Part shown: piece by piece, positions 28,817 through 37,140 of the stretch
Position numbering within the stretch: position 1 is the first letter of the stretch
How the letters are laid out: every line of letters starts with the position of its first letter
NCBI GenBank assembly: GCA_938050045.1
Contig: CALLJS010000017.1
Span: 124,001 to 188,000 of the forward strand
Direction: 5' to 3'
Length of the DNA stretch: 64,000 nt
From: an uncultured Sphingomonadaceae bacterium
GTDB lineage: Bacteria; Pseudomonadota; Alphaproteobacteria; Sphingomonadales; Sphingomonadaceae
Program-made: the position numbers and the translations under genes
The notes under the pieces: model-generated
Databases searched by the model: none
Told to the model about the DNA's origin: nothing
What the model saw: the letters and a program-made list of their open reading frames with translations, nothing else

Positions 28817-29905
28817 ATGACAAAAGTACGTATTGCAGTTATCGGTCTAGGCAACTGCGCAAGCTCTCTTATTCAAGGCCTTAAATTTTATCAAAATTCT
28901 GATAAGATGGACGGTTTAATCCACAAAAATATCGGGGGCTATGGTGCAGAAGACATAGATGTTGTTCTTGCTTATGATATAGATGAGCGCAAAGTGGGTA
29001 AGGATGTCTCGGATGCGATTTTCGAGCCTCCCAATAACACATTTGAATTCAACAGAAATCTCCCATCCATCGGCACAAAGGTTCGTATGGGCGCTGTGCT
29101 TGATGGTGTGGCGCCGCATATGCTTACGGCTGGTAATCGCGGTTTTTGCCTCTCTGAAGCGGCGGAGCCTGCGGCTGAAGAAGTTAGGGATGCACTCGTA
29201 GAAGCAAAAGCTGATATTTTGCTGAACTTTCTTCCTGTAGGCTCTCAAAAAGCAACCGAATTTTATGTTGATTGTGCTTTGCAGGCTGGCGTTGCAGTGG
29301 TTAACTGTATTCCTGTATTCATAGCAAGCGATCCTGTATGGGCGGAAAAATTTAGAGCCGCCAACCTACCGATTGTAGGGGATGATATTAAGGCGCAAAT
29401 CGGCGCAACAATCATTCATCGTAGGCTGTCGGATTTATTTGCCTCTAGGGGGGTTACGGTGAATCGCACATATCAGCTCAACACCGGTGGTAATACCGAT
29501 TTTATGAACATGTTGGACCGCTCGCGACTTCAGAATAAAAAAGAGTCTAAAACCGAAGCTGTGCAAGCGGCATTGGCGGAACGGCTTGAGGATGAGAATA
29601 TTTTGATCGGTCCGGCTGAATATGTTCCTTGGCAAAAGGATAATAAAATTTGTTTTTTGCGCATCGAAGGTGAGCATTGGGGTGGTTCTAAAGTTGATGT
29701 TGAAATGCGGCTCTCTGTTGAAGATAGCCCAAATTCTGCCGCCTGTGTCTTTGATGCCATTCGTTTTGCCAAGCTGGCGCTCGACCATAATATAGGCGGC
29801 CCCTTGATCGCGCCATCTGCTTATTATTGTAAGCATCCACCAGAGCAGATGGATGAGGGGGATGCGTCTCGACTGCTTGCTGATATGATAAGTGAAAAAC
29901 TTTGA
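28817..29905 (+). CDS. Inositol-3-phosphate synthase (actinobacterial-type MIPS)
   Basis: ATG 28817 after TTAAGG gives 362 residues; the longer track start lacks support. The N-terminal NAD fold VIGLGNCASSLIQGL, the catalytic-domain motif NTGGNTDFMNML and the LRIEGEHWGGSKVDVEMRLS region are those of short bacterial MIPS enzymes (Ino1-like, about 360 residues). It converts glucose 6-phosphate to inositol 1-phosphate. In alphaproteobacteria this enzyme is not universal. It is followed 30 bases later by a cytidylyltransferase-like gene and, 15 kb on, by two CDP-alcohol phosphotransferases, so its product likely becomes CDP-inositol. Confidence 0.92.
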   Translation: MTKVRIAVIGLGNCASSLIQGLKFYQNSDKMDGLIHKNIGGYGAEDIDVVLAYDIDERKVGKDVSDAIFEPPNNTFEFNRNLPSIGTKVRMGAVLDGVAPHMLTAGNRGFCLSEAAEPAAEEVRDALVEAKADILLNFLPVGSQKATEFYVDCALQAGVAVVNCIPVFIASDPVWAEKFRAANLPIVGDDIKAQIGATIIHRRLSDLFASRGVTVNRTYQLNTGGNTDFMNMLDRSRLQNKKESKTEAVQAALAERLEDENILIGPAEYVPWQKDNKICFLRIEGEHWGGSKVDVEMRLSVEDSPNSAACVFDAIRFAKLALDHNIGGPLIAPSAYYCKHPPEQMDEGDASRLLADMISEKL

Positions 29906-29935
29906 GTGTCTTGCTAAAGCGAGAGAGGTTCATTA

Positions 29936-30673
29936 ATGGATAGCATAATAATTGCAGCAGGTCTTGGCAGCAGGCTTAGAAGCGTTGCACAATCAAAGCC
30001 TTTGGCGAGAGTATGCGGTATTTCATTAATAGAAATTGCAGTGCGGCAATTGGCTGTGGCGGGTGTAAGCCGCGTGGTTGTCGTTACGGGCTATATGGCT
30101 GATGAAATTGAAGCTGTCCTTCCTGCATTGGCGGTTTTGACAAAGGTAGAGATTGAAGCGGTTAGAGTTGAGGATTGGACATTGGCCAATGGACATTCCG
30201 TAATTGCGGGGGCTAAGCACGTTGAGGGAGATTATCTTTTGGTAATGGCAGATCATATTTTAACGTCTGAAATCTTTGATGCTCTTTGCGCTACAGACGT
30301 ACCAGTAGATGGGGTCGTTTTAGGTGTCGATCATAAGTTGGAAAACCCTCTGGTAGATCCTGATGATGCGACATATGTTTGTATAGATGATTCTAAAAAT
30401 ATAACGGAAATTGGCAAAGGAATTGATGGGGCAGATGCTATTGATTGCGGTGCTTTTTTTGCAACTTCGGGGCTTGCTGATGCCATCGCTGCGACAATTG
30501 TTGATGGCAAACCAGGCAGCCTTTCTGATGGAATGCAATGGTTAGCCGATCGCGGGAAAGCAAAAGTTATAGATATAGGTCAATTATGGTGGATGGATGT
30601 AGATGATCCTGTCGCCCATTCTGTTGCGCAACGTGAATTGCCGAGTCAGTTGCCGCATCTGCTTGAGGCGTGA
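29936..30673 (+). CDS. Nucleotidyltransferase, probable inositol-1-phosphate cytidylyltransferase
   Basis: 245 residues with the sugar-nucleotidyltransferase loop AAGLGSRLRSVAQSKPLARV at the N-terminus and the metal-binding Asp in LLVMADHILTSE. Its size and the position right after MIPS suggest that it activates inositol 1-phosphate with CTP, as the IPCT domain of archaeal and Thermotoga di-myo-inositol-phosphate synthesis does. A CDP-glycerol- or sugar-activating role remains possible. The last four bases overlap the next glycosyltransferase start. Confidence 0.75.
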   Translation: MDSIIIAAGLGSRLRSVAQSKPLARVCGISLIEIAVRQLAVAGVSRVVVVTGYMADEIEAVLPALAVLTKVEIEAVRVEDWTLANGHSVIAGAKHVEGDYLLVMADHILTSEIFDALCATDVPVDGVVLGVDHKLENPLVDPDDATYVCIDDSKNITEIGKGIDGADAIDCGAFFATSGLADAIAATIVDGKPGSLSDGMQWLADRGKAKVIDIGQLWWMDVDDPVAHSVAQRELPSQLPHLLEA

Positions 30674-31959
30674 TGACCCTAACTCGGCCTATATTATTCG
30701 ACGTTACCCGGTTAATCTCGACGGGTTGGGTGAAAAGGCACCCCACAGGCATTGACCGTGTTTGTGATGCTTATTTGTCGCACTATAAAAAAAATGCGCA
30801 TGCCGTTATTCAGCATAAAGGTGCGTTTCGCGTATTATCCGAAAAGCATTCCGATAAATTATTTGCGCTATTGGCTGATCGCGCAGGTGGGTTTCGCTAT
30901 AAATTGGCAAAATTGCTACCTAGCATCATGGCAGCAGATCGCGCGATAGTTCGAGGGGGCGGTCGTAAATATCTAAATGTTGGACACACGGACTTTGACT
31001 TGTCGAGCCATCAAAGATGGGTAAAGCGTTGTGATTTAAAGCCTATCTATATGATACATGACTTAATTCCTATCAACGCCCAACCTTATTGTTTGCCGCA
31101 CGCAACCAAGCGCCATAAGGGCAGGGTAATCAGCTCTCTCAATAATGCTGCTGGTATTATCGTCAACTCAAACGCAACTGCGTCCGAGCTTAACGATTTT
31201 GCTGCGCATCAAAAATTAAATATACCCCCAATAATTGCCGCGCATTTAGGGGTTGAAGATTTTGGCTGCGCTGTCGATATATCTGAGCAATCGAAGCCGC
31301 ATTTTGTTTGCATTGGCACAATTGAACCACGCAAAAACCATTTGATGCTTTTGCGGGTCTGGAAAAAATTAATTTCACAGATGCAAGATAAAACCCCGCA
31401 ATTAATTATTATAGGGCGCTGGGGACGCCAGTCGAAGCCAGTTAGAGATATGTTGAGTTCCGACCTTCGATTGTCTAAACATGTTACTATGCTTGATGAT
31501 TGTAATGATACAGATATGTTGGAATGGACCCAGTCGGCAAAAGCTGTATTACTGCCAAGCTTAGCAGAAGGTTATGGCTTGCCTTTAATTGAAGCTATGG
31601 CCATGCAAACGCCTGTGATTGCCAGCGATTTGCCTTGTTTTAGAGAAATTGGGAAAAATGTGCCTTTGCTTTTATCGCCTCATGATGAGGCTGCGTGGAA
31701 AGATGCCATCATTGCTCTTTTTACGCAGGATAAAGAGTTGAAAAGGCAGAAGCGGCTATTGCAGAATTTTTCTGCGCCAAAATGGGCGCATCATTTTGTA
31801 AAAATTGACCGCTGGCTTGAACAGCTCGATAATGAGGAATTTTTGGGCAATGCAAAGCATCTTTCCATGCTTCCGCATGCGAGCAATAACCACAGCCTGG
31901 TGCCAGAGGGCGTTGGCCATAGTGAAGGCCTCTCAGATGAAAAAGTGTCTTCATTATGA
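30670..31959 (+). CDS. Glycosyltransferase, GT4 type
   Basis: 429 residues. The C-terminal GT-B half has the donor-binding motif SLAEGYGLPLIEAMAMQTPVIASD (quoted in part) and CIGTIEPRKNHLMLLRVW at the domain junction, the common GT4 pattern. The N-terminus begins LTRPILFDVTRLISTGW. Overlaps both neighbours by 4 bases, so it is part of a tightly coupled capsule operon. Donor and linkage are unknown. Confidence 0.88.
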   Translation: MMTLTRPILFDVTRLISTGWVKRHPTGIDRVCDAYLSHYKKNAHAVIQHKGAFRVLSEKHSDKLFALLADRAGGFRYKLAKLLPSIMAADRAIVRGGGRKYLNVGHTDFDLSSHQRWVKRCDLKPIYMIHDLIPINAQPYCLPHATKRHKGRVISSLNNAAGIIVNSNATASELNDFAAHQKLNIPPIIAAHLGVEDFGCAVDISEQSKPHFVCIGTIEPRKNHLMLLRVWKKLISQMQDKTPQLIIIGRWGRQSKPVRDMLSSDLRLSKHVTMLDDCNDTDMLEWTQSAKAVLLPSLAEGYGLPLIEAMAMQTPVIASDLPCFREIGKNVPLLLSPHDEAAWKDAIIALFTQDKELKRQKRLLQNFSAPKWAHHFVKIDRWLEQLDNEEFLGNAKHLSMLPHASNNHSLVPEGVGHSEGLSDEKVSSL

Positions 31960-33119
31960 CCGATAAATTAGAGGACATAGCATCGGATAATGATGGCTTC
32001 ATGAATAGAAAGACTGGAAGTAGTGAGTTTTGGTCGGTCTTTTTACGCCCGTTGTTTTTAATAATTGTTGCTTTCCCAACGCTATTATCCATACTTTATT
32101 TCGGTGTTTTGGCCAGTCCAATCTATATTTCTGAATCTAATTTCGTCGTTCGTACGCCTGATCGGGCTAAGGCCTCTCCCTTAGGGGCCATCTTTGGTTC
32201 GACGGGTCTTTCTTCATCTAGTGAAGAGACCAATGCAGTGATGGAATATGTGAGGTCGCGCGATGCTATGGACGCAACCAATACCGATGATTTAGTCAGC
32301 AAAGCTTATAGCGCAACTTATATTAGTTGGTTTGATCGATTTGGCGGATTATTCGGAAATAATAGTAAAGAGCATCTCTATTCTTATTTTCAAGACAAAG
32401 TAGCGATTACGCTGCAACCAACGACGCAAATTGGCAAATTGACGGTTCGCGCTTATTCTCCCAAAGATGCATTGATGATAAATCAGCGCCTCTTGAGCCA
32501 GTCTGAAAATCTAGTAAATCAATTATCTCAGCGCGCGCAAAAGGATGAAATATCGGTCGCTGAAAAAGAGGTTGAAGAAGCAAAAAAACTCTCACGTGAT
32601 GCTTCGATTGCTGTGGCCCAACTTCGTACAAAGGAAGGTATAATAAATCCAGAACAGGAAGCAGCCATTCGTTTGCAAATGATCTCTAAGCTGCAAGATG
32701 AGTTAATTTCAACTCGAACTCAATTACAGCAAATGAGAGTATTTACCCCAAAGGCTTCGCAAATCCCATTCTTACGCGCTCGATTAAAATCGCTTGAAAG
32801 CGAAGTTAAAGAACAAACGAGTTTGATTGCTGGTGGTGGCCGTTCTTTGTCGCGGTCTGCTGTGCGCTTTCAAGAGCTGAGGCTTGCATCGGAAACAGCG
32901 GACAAATTATTAACCGCAAAATTGACTTCGCTAGAACAAGCGCAAGCCGATTCTCGTCGCAAGCGAGCTTATGTGCAGCGCGTTTCACAACCCAGTTTAC
33001 CCGATTATGCGCTTGAGCCAAGACGTATAAGGGGCATTTTAGCGACGCTATTGTTAAGTCTTCTCGCTTGGGGAATATTATCGACATTATTAGCGGGAAT
33101 TAGGGAGCATCGGGACTAG
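31956..33119 (+). CDS. Capsule export inner-membrane protein (KpsE/BexC/CtrB family)
   Basis: 387 residues. A transmembrane segment near residues 30-52 (FLRPLFLIIVAFPTLLSILYF) is followed by the Wzz-like periplasmic start ASPIYISESNFVVRTPDRAK, a long coiled coil (QRAQKDEISVAEKEVEEAKK onward) and a second transmembrane helix at the C-terminus after PDYALEPRR. This is the polysaccharide co-polymerase of group 2 capsule exporters, bridging the ABC transporter to the outer-membrane protein. Confidence 0.9.
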   Translation: MTDKLEDIASDNDGFMNRKTGSSEFWSVFLRPLFLIIVAFPTLLSILYFGVLASPIYISESNFVVRTPDRAKASPLGAIFGSTGLSSSSEETNAVMEYVRSRDAMDATNTDDLVSKAYSATYISWFDRFGGLFGNNSKEHLYSYFQDKVAITLQPTTQIGKLTVRAYSPKDALMINQRLLSQSENLVNQLSQRAQKDEISVAEKEVEEAKKLSRDASIAVAQLRTKEGIINPEQEAAIRLQMISKLQDELISTRTQLQQMRVFTPKASQIPFLRARLKSLESEVKEQTSLIAGGGRSLSRSAVRFQELRLASETADKLLTAKLTSLEQAQADSRRKRAYVQRVSQPSLPDYALEPRRIRGILATLLLSLLAWGILSTLLAGIREHRD

Positions 33120-33925
33120 TGGCTGATAGTCCTTACAGCGTAAATCAAGGGTTTCGGCATAGTCTAGCTGTGCAAATCCGCGTTTTGGGCGCTCTTTTAT
33201 TGCGCGAAACGCTAACGCGCTATGGACGGCATAATATAGGCTTTCTATGGTTATTTGCAGAACCAATGCTATTCACTTTGGGGATAACCGCATTATGGAC
33301 AGCAACGAAGTCAGTACATGGCAGTGATTTACCTATTGTTGCCTTTGCCTTGACGGGTTATTCTAGTGTATTGCTGTGGCGCAATATGCCAGGGCGCGTT
33401 ATAGGTTCATTAATGGCTAACTTAGCCTTGATGTATCATCGGAATATTAAAGTCTTTGATATATTTTTAGCCCGAGTGATCTTAGAATTTGGTGGAGCGA
33501 CGATGTCTTTTGCCATTTTAGGGCTATTATTTGTGAGTATAGGGATTTTGGAGCCTCCAGAAGATATTTTAAAAGTATTTGCTGGTTGGCATTTGCTCGC
33601 ATGGTTTGGAGCATCGCTTGCGATATGGCTTGGAGCTTTATCGCATGAATATGAAATCGTTGATAAATTATGGCATCCCTTCTCTTATATATTATTTCCG
33701 CTATCGGGAGCTGGTTTTTTAGTGGCCGCTCTCCCTTATGCTGCACAGGAAGTTATTTTATATTTTCCGATAGTGCATGGCACTGAAATGATAAGAGAGG
33801 GCTGGTTTGGAGAACGAGCAAGGGCTATTTATGATATTCCATATTTAGCTATTTTCAATACTATATTGACGAGTTTGGCGGTCTTGCAAGTTCATAAATT
33901 ATCATCGCGCGTGGTGCCAGAATGA
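33119..33925 (+). CDS. Capsule ABC transporter permease (KpsM/BexB/CtrC family)
   Basis: 268 residues with six hydrophobic helices and the ABC-2 pattern ETLTRYGRHNIGFLWLFAEPM at the N-terminus. The GTG start overlaps the stop of the preceding gene by one base (TAGTG). It pairs with the ATPase gene that follows to export lipid-linked polysaccharide. Typical length and order for a kpsE-kpsM-kpsT type block. Confidence 0.9.
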   Translation: MADSPYSVNQGFRHSLAVQIRVLGALLLRETLTRYGRHNIGFLWLFAEPMLFTLGITALWTATKSVHGSDLPIVAFALTGYSSVLLWRNMPGRVIGSLMANLALMYHRNIKVFDIFLARVILEFGGATMSFAILGLLFVSIGILEPPEDILKVFAGWHLLAWFGASLAIWLGALSHEYEIVDKLWHPFSYILFPLSGAGFLVAALPYAAQEVILYFPIVHGTEMIREGWFGERARAIYDIPYLAIFNTILTSLAVLQVHKLSSRVVPE

Positions 33926-35352
33926 TTTGTGTCGAAGATGTTCATAAAATTTATAAAACGCAACTTGGCAGTAATCATGTGTTGAGCAATGTTTCTTTCA
34001 AACTGCACAAAGGAGAGAAACTTGGTATTATTGGACGCAATGGTGCTGGTAAATCAACATTAGTGCGCTTGGTGAGTGGTGCGGAAATGCCGACATCTGG
34101 GATAATAACGCGCAGCATGTCTGTATCTTGGCCACTGGCTTTTGGCGGCGCGTTTCAATTGAATCTAACGGGTAAAGATAATGTTCGATTCATTAGCCGG
34201 ATTTACAAGCAAGACTTTGAGCATAATCTAGCATTTGTAGAAGAATTTGCTGAATTAGGGGCATATCTTAAAGAACCAGTCCGTACATATTCATCTGGTA
34301 TGCGAGCTAGGCTCGCTTTTGCTATCTCAATGATTACTGAATTTGACTGTTTTTTAATCGATGAAGTTGGCGCGGTTGGAGATGCGCGATTTCATGAAAA
34401 ATGTAATTATGAACTATTTCAAAAACGCGCCGATCGGGCAATGATTATTATTTCTCATGATGCAGCCTATATCCGAGATCATTGCACTAAATATGCTGTA
34501 TTGCATGATTCAAGATTTACGCCATATGATGATTTTGAAGTCGCCTATAGCGATTATGCGGATATGGTAGCAATAACCAAGGTGCCTGTATCAAAAAATA
34601 TTGCACAATATAACCAAACATCACAGCTTGATGTGCGTTATCGTGCTTCAATTGAGGATGAACGTTTTCGCATATTGGTTCAACGAGGTGATTGGGCAAG
34701 AGATAGAGGTGATTGGGAATTAGCGCAAATCGAGTATGAGGCAGCCTTAGACCTACATCCCTATGAAAGGACATATTGGGCGCAGCATGGTCATGTTGTT
34801 AGGGCGCAAAAAAAATATGTTGCAGCAGAGATATCCTATCGCAATGCATGCGCTCTTGGCATACCAATATTGGATGTTCGTCCGTTCTTTCGTGATGTTA
34901 TGAAGCACCAGTCCATGGATGAGCAAGAGTTTCCTCTACATCCGCTGGGCAAAGGAAATGTTAGTTTACAGCCACCATCTTCGCAACATATTAAAGTTTT
35001 GGCAAAGGCAATTTGGGGTGTTCATTCGCTTAACCTTTCCGAGACATTAGACTTGATGCGCAAAAATTCAAGCATGGATAACCTTGTTTATTCCATGCTG
35101 ACGAACAAGGAAAAATTCACCTTCTCAGCGCCCTTAGAAGAAAATGATGATCCACCACATTCCAAGACTGTTTCGGAAAAGGATAGCGATTGGATTATAG
35201 AATTATGTCAAATAGCACAGCCTAATTTGAATTATAGTAATCCTGAAGCAGCGATAGCACAGTTTCAGCAGTTGGATGGGGTAATTTCTACCATTATTAG
35301 GGCAGGCGGTTTCAATGATTGGAAGAAGGTGCAGCAGCTATTTATGACTTAA
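33922..35352 (+). CDS. Capsule ABC transporter ATPase (KpsT-like) with C-terminal TPR-type extension
   Basis: 476 residues, about twice the usual 220. Residues 1-220 are a KpsT-like ATPase: Walker A GRNGAGKSTL, signature TYSSGMRARLAFA, Walker B FDCFLIDEVGAVGD and the switch histidine in IIISHDAAY. Residues 240-476 are an added helical domain containing RGDWARDRGDWELAQIEYEAAL, TPR-like, and ending in an acidic tail region. The same domain occurs alone in the gene at 36493 (matching LHPYERTYWAQHGH to LFPYERSYWIQHGH). The extension may dock the exporter to glycosyltransferases; that is inference. Confidence 0.88.
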   Translation: MICVEDVHKIYKTQLGSNHVLSNVSFKLHKGEKLGIIGRNGAGKSTLVRLVSGAEMPTSGIITRSMSVSWPLAFGGAFQLNLTGKDNVRFISRIYKQDFEHNLAFVEEFAELGAYLKEPVRTYSSGMRARLAFAISMITEFDCFLIDEVGAVGDARFHEKCNYELFQKRADRAMIIISHDAAYIRDHCTKYAVLHDSRFTPYDDFEVAYSDYADMVAITKVPVSKNIAQYNQTSQLDVRYRASIEDERFRILVQRGDWARDRGDWELAQIEYEAALDLHPYERTYWAQHGHVVRAQKKYVAAEISYRNACALGIPILDVRPFFRDVMKHQSMDEQEFPLHPLGKGNVSLQPPSSQHIKVLAKAIWGVHSLNLSETLDLMRKNSSMDNLVYSMLTNKEKFTFSAPLEENDDPPHSKTVSEKDSDWIIELCQIAQPNLNYSNPEAAIAQFQQLDGVISTIIRAGGFNDWKKVQQLFMT

Positions 35353-35408
35353 ATATGGAATAGTTTCGCTAGAGTGTCCCTGAATTTATAAGATGGTATG
35401 TTGATTAT

Positions 35409-36245
35409 ATGAATGATTTAAAAAAAATATTGTTAAACCAAGCAAGGCATAAAGCTGAACGCTATTTTGCAAACAACACACGTTGTGAATATTTAGGCAA
35501 TGATAGGGTTATTTGTCAGATTTTGGGGAATGAAAAGATATTTGCCATCGGAAGCGATGTCGGTTTAACGCCACATTTGATTTTTGAGGGCTATTGGGAA
35601 TTTTGGCTTACATTGCACTTTGCCAGAATGATTAAGCCTGGCGATACCGTTATCGATGTTGGAGCAAATTTGGGCTATTATACTTTATTAGCAGCCAATT
35701 TAACAGGCCCTGAAGGATATATTCTAGCGATTGAACCTAACCCCCATATTCATGGTCTGTTGCAAAGCAGCATAAGAGTGAATGGTTATAATTCCTATGC
35801 AAGAGCTGAAAACATAGCAATCTCTTCGGCCACATCAGGAGCCAAGCTCCCATTTTTTGTGCCAAAAGGAGAGCCGAAAAATGGACGTATTATCGGTAGC
35901 AAGGACAATATTGAACATTTAGAAAAGCATGGCAATATATCCGAAGTACGGAGCGGTGCGCTTAACATCGGTCAATTTTCCAAAGTTGACTTTATCAAAA
36001 TTGATGTGGAAGGTGCTGAATTGCAAGTATTAGAGCATCTGCGTCCGATAATTGAGCAATTTTCTCCGCATATCATATGCGAAGTTAATTTTCGCAGAGG
36101 TTATTCTTATGAAGATGTTCAGCAGGCATTAGGAACAAATCAGATATTGCAATTCCTTGACTATGATGGGGAGGTTAAACCCCTTAGTAAATCTCAAGTT
36201 AAGAATGAGCGTGTTGGTGATGATTGGTTGATCGCTTATGGTTAA
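35409..36245 (+). CDS. FkbM family SAM-dependent methyltransferase
   Basis: 278 residues. SAM motif I is VIDVGANLGYYTLLAANL near residue 80, with AIEPNPHIHGLLQSS as motif II and VDFIKIDVEGAELQVLEHL as the FkbM motif. These enzymes O-methylate sugars or polyketides; in capsule loci they usually methylate hydroxyls of the glycan. Slightly lower GC than its neighbours. Followed by an AT-rich gap of about 245 bases. Confidence 0.88.
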   Translation: MNDLKKILLNQARHKAERYFANNTRCEYLGNDRVICQILGNEKIFAIGSDVGLTPHLIFEGYWEFWLTLHFARMIKPGDTVIDVGANLGYYTLLAANLTGPEGYILAIEPNPHIHGLLQSSIRVNGYNSYARAENIAISSATSGAKLPFFVPKGEPKNGRIIGSKDNIEHLEKHGNISEVRSGALNIGQFSKVDFIKIDVEGAELQVLEHLRPIIEQFSPHIICEVNFRRGYSYEDVQQALGTNQILQFLDYDGEVKPLSKSQVKNERVGDDWLIAYG

Positions 36246-36492
36246 TTAATAGATAAATTTATTTATTAATAACAATGGCTTAATAGGTTCTTGACGAAAT
36301 GCAAATTATATATATATCGAACAGGCTGAACGAGATGGCTGACACCATCAAACATGTTCAAAAATATATGCAATTTATCAGCGATATTGTAATCTTTTTT
36401 CTGCCATTCATGATAAATAGTTTTAATCTTCAATTGCCTAAACTTTAAATATAATAAAAATGGACTTCTTGGTAGCAAAAAAGGAATTAATG

Positions 36493-37140
36493 ATGAAAAA
36501 TGGTAAGGCATTGATTGGGGCGATAGGTAATCGTGTCGACAAAGCACGCGCGAAGACCATAACAGCGCCAGTCTTATTGTTAACCAATCGCGCCCATTGG
36601 ATTGAGTCATCCCAGCATGCTGCAATGGCCGATAACGATTTTAAGGCATTTGTCCTACGAGGTGATGAATTTCGTGACCAAGGCCGTTGGCAAGAAGCTG
36701 AAGCTGGTTATGCTGATGCGTTGCGGCTTTTTCCGTATGAGCGATCCTATTGGATTCAGCACGGACATATGGCAAAGGAACAAGGCAAACATGACCGTGC
36801 AGAGTTATCTTATCGCACGGCTTGCGCCCTAGGAGCACGACCTTCCGATGTCTTGCCACATTTTAACCATGTGATGGTGCGGCAAAATGTGGACCATGGC
36901 AAATTTCCTATGCACTTTTATCGCGACGGTTCAACCGCAAATCAGGTTCCTGCTCAACCCGATATCATGTTATTCGCTAGGCTATTTTGGGGCGTGCGCG
37001 GAATGGCTGATGAAGACATGTTGAGCTATCTTCGTCGGTATAATAGATGTGATGCGTTGGCCTCAGCCATGTGCTGCGATCCAAGGTTTGAACGCGCAAA
37101 CAGGGTATGGCTCGAAGTTGTACAGGAGAATGAACTATGA
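36493..37140 (+). CDS. TPR-like protein homologous to the ATPase extension
   Basis: AAGGAA lies six bases before ATG 36493 (215 residues); the adjacent ATG at 36490 and the track start 36460 are alternatives. The core reads RGDEFRDQGRWQEAEAGYADAL, LFPYERSYWIQHGH, AELSYRTACALGARPSDVLPHF and LFARLFWGVRGM, aligning through its length with residues 240-400 of the ABC ATPase at 33922. The two are therefore recent relatives of one TPR-type module. Its stop overlaps the start of the GT2-GT4 fusion (ATGA), so it is translationally coupled to a glycosyltransferase. No catalytic motif is seen; a scaffold role is likely. Confidence 0.75.
   Translation: MKNGKALIGAIGNRVDKARAKTITAPVLLLTNRAHWIESSQHAAMADNDFKAFVLRGDEFRDQGRWQEAEAGYADALRLFPYERSYWIQHGHMAKEQGKHDRAELSYRTACALGARPSDVLPHFNHVMVRQNVDHGKFPMHFYRDGSTANQVPAQPDIMLFARLFWGVRGMADEDMLSYLRRYNRCDALASAMCCDPRFERANRVWLEVVQENEL

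Noticed and set aside
36266-36625. 119-aa minus-strand ORF before the TPR gene
   Set aside because: It overlaps the start of the TPR gene, is hydrophobic and low in complexity, and shows no domain; more likely chance in AT-rich DNA.
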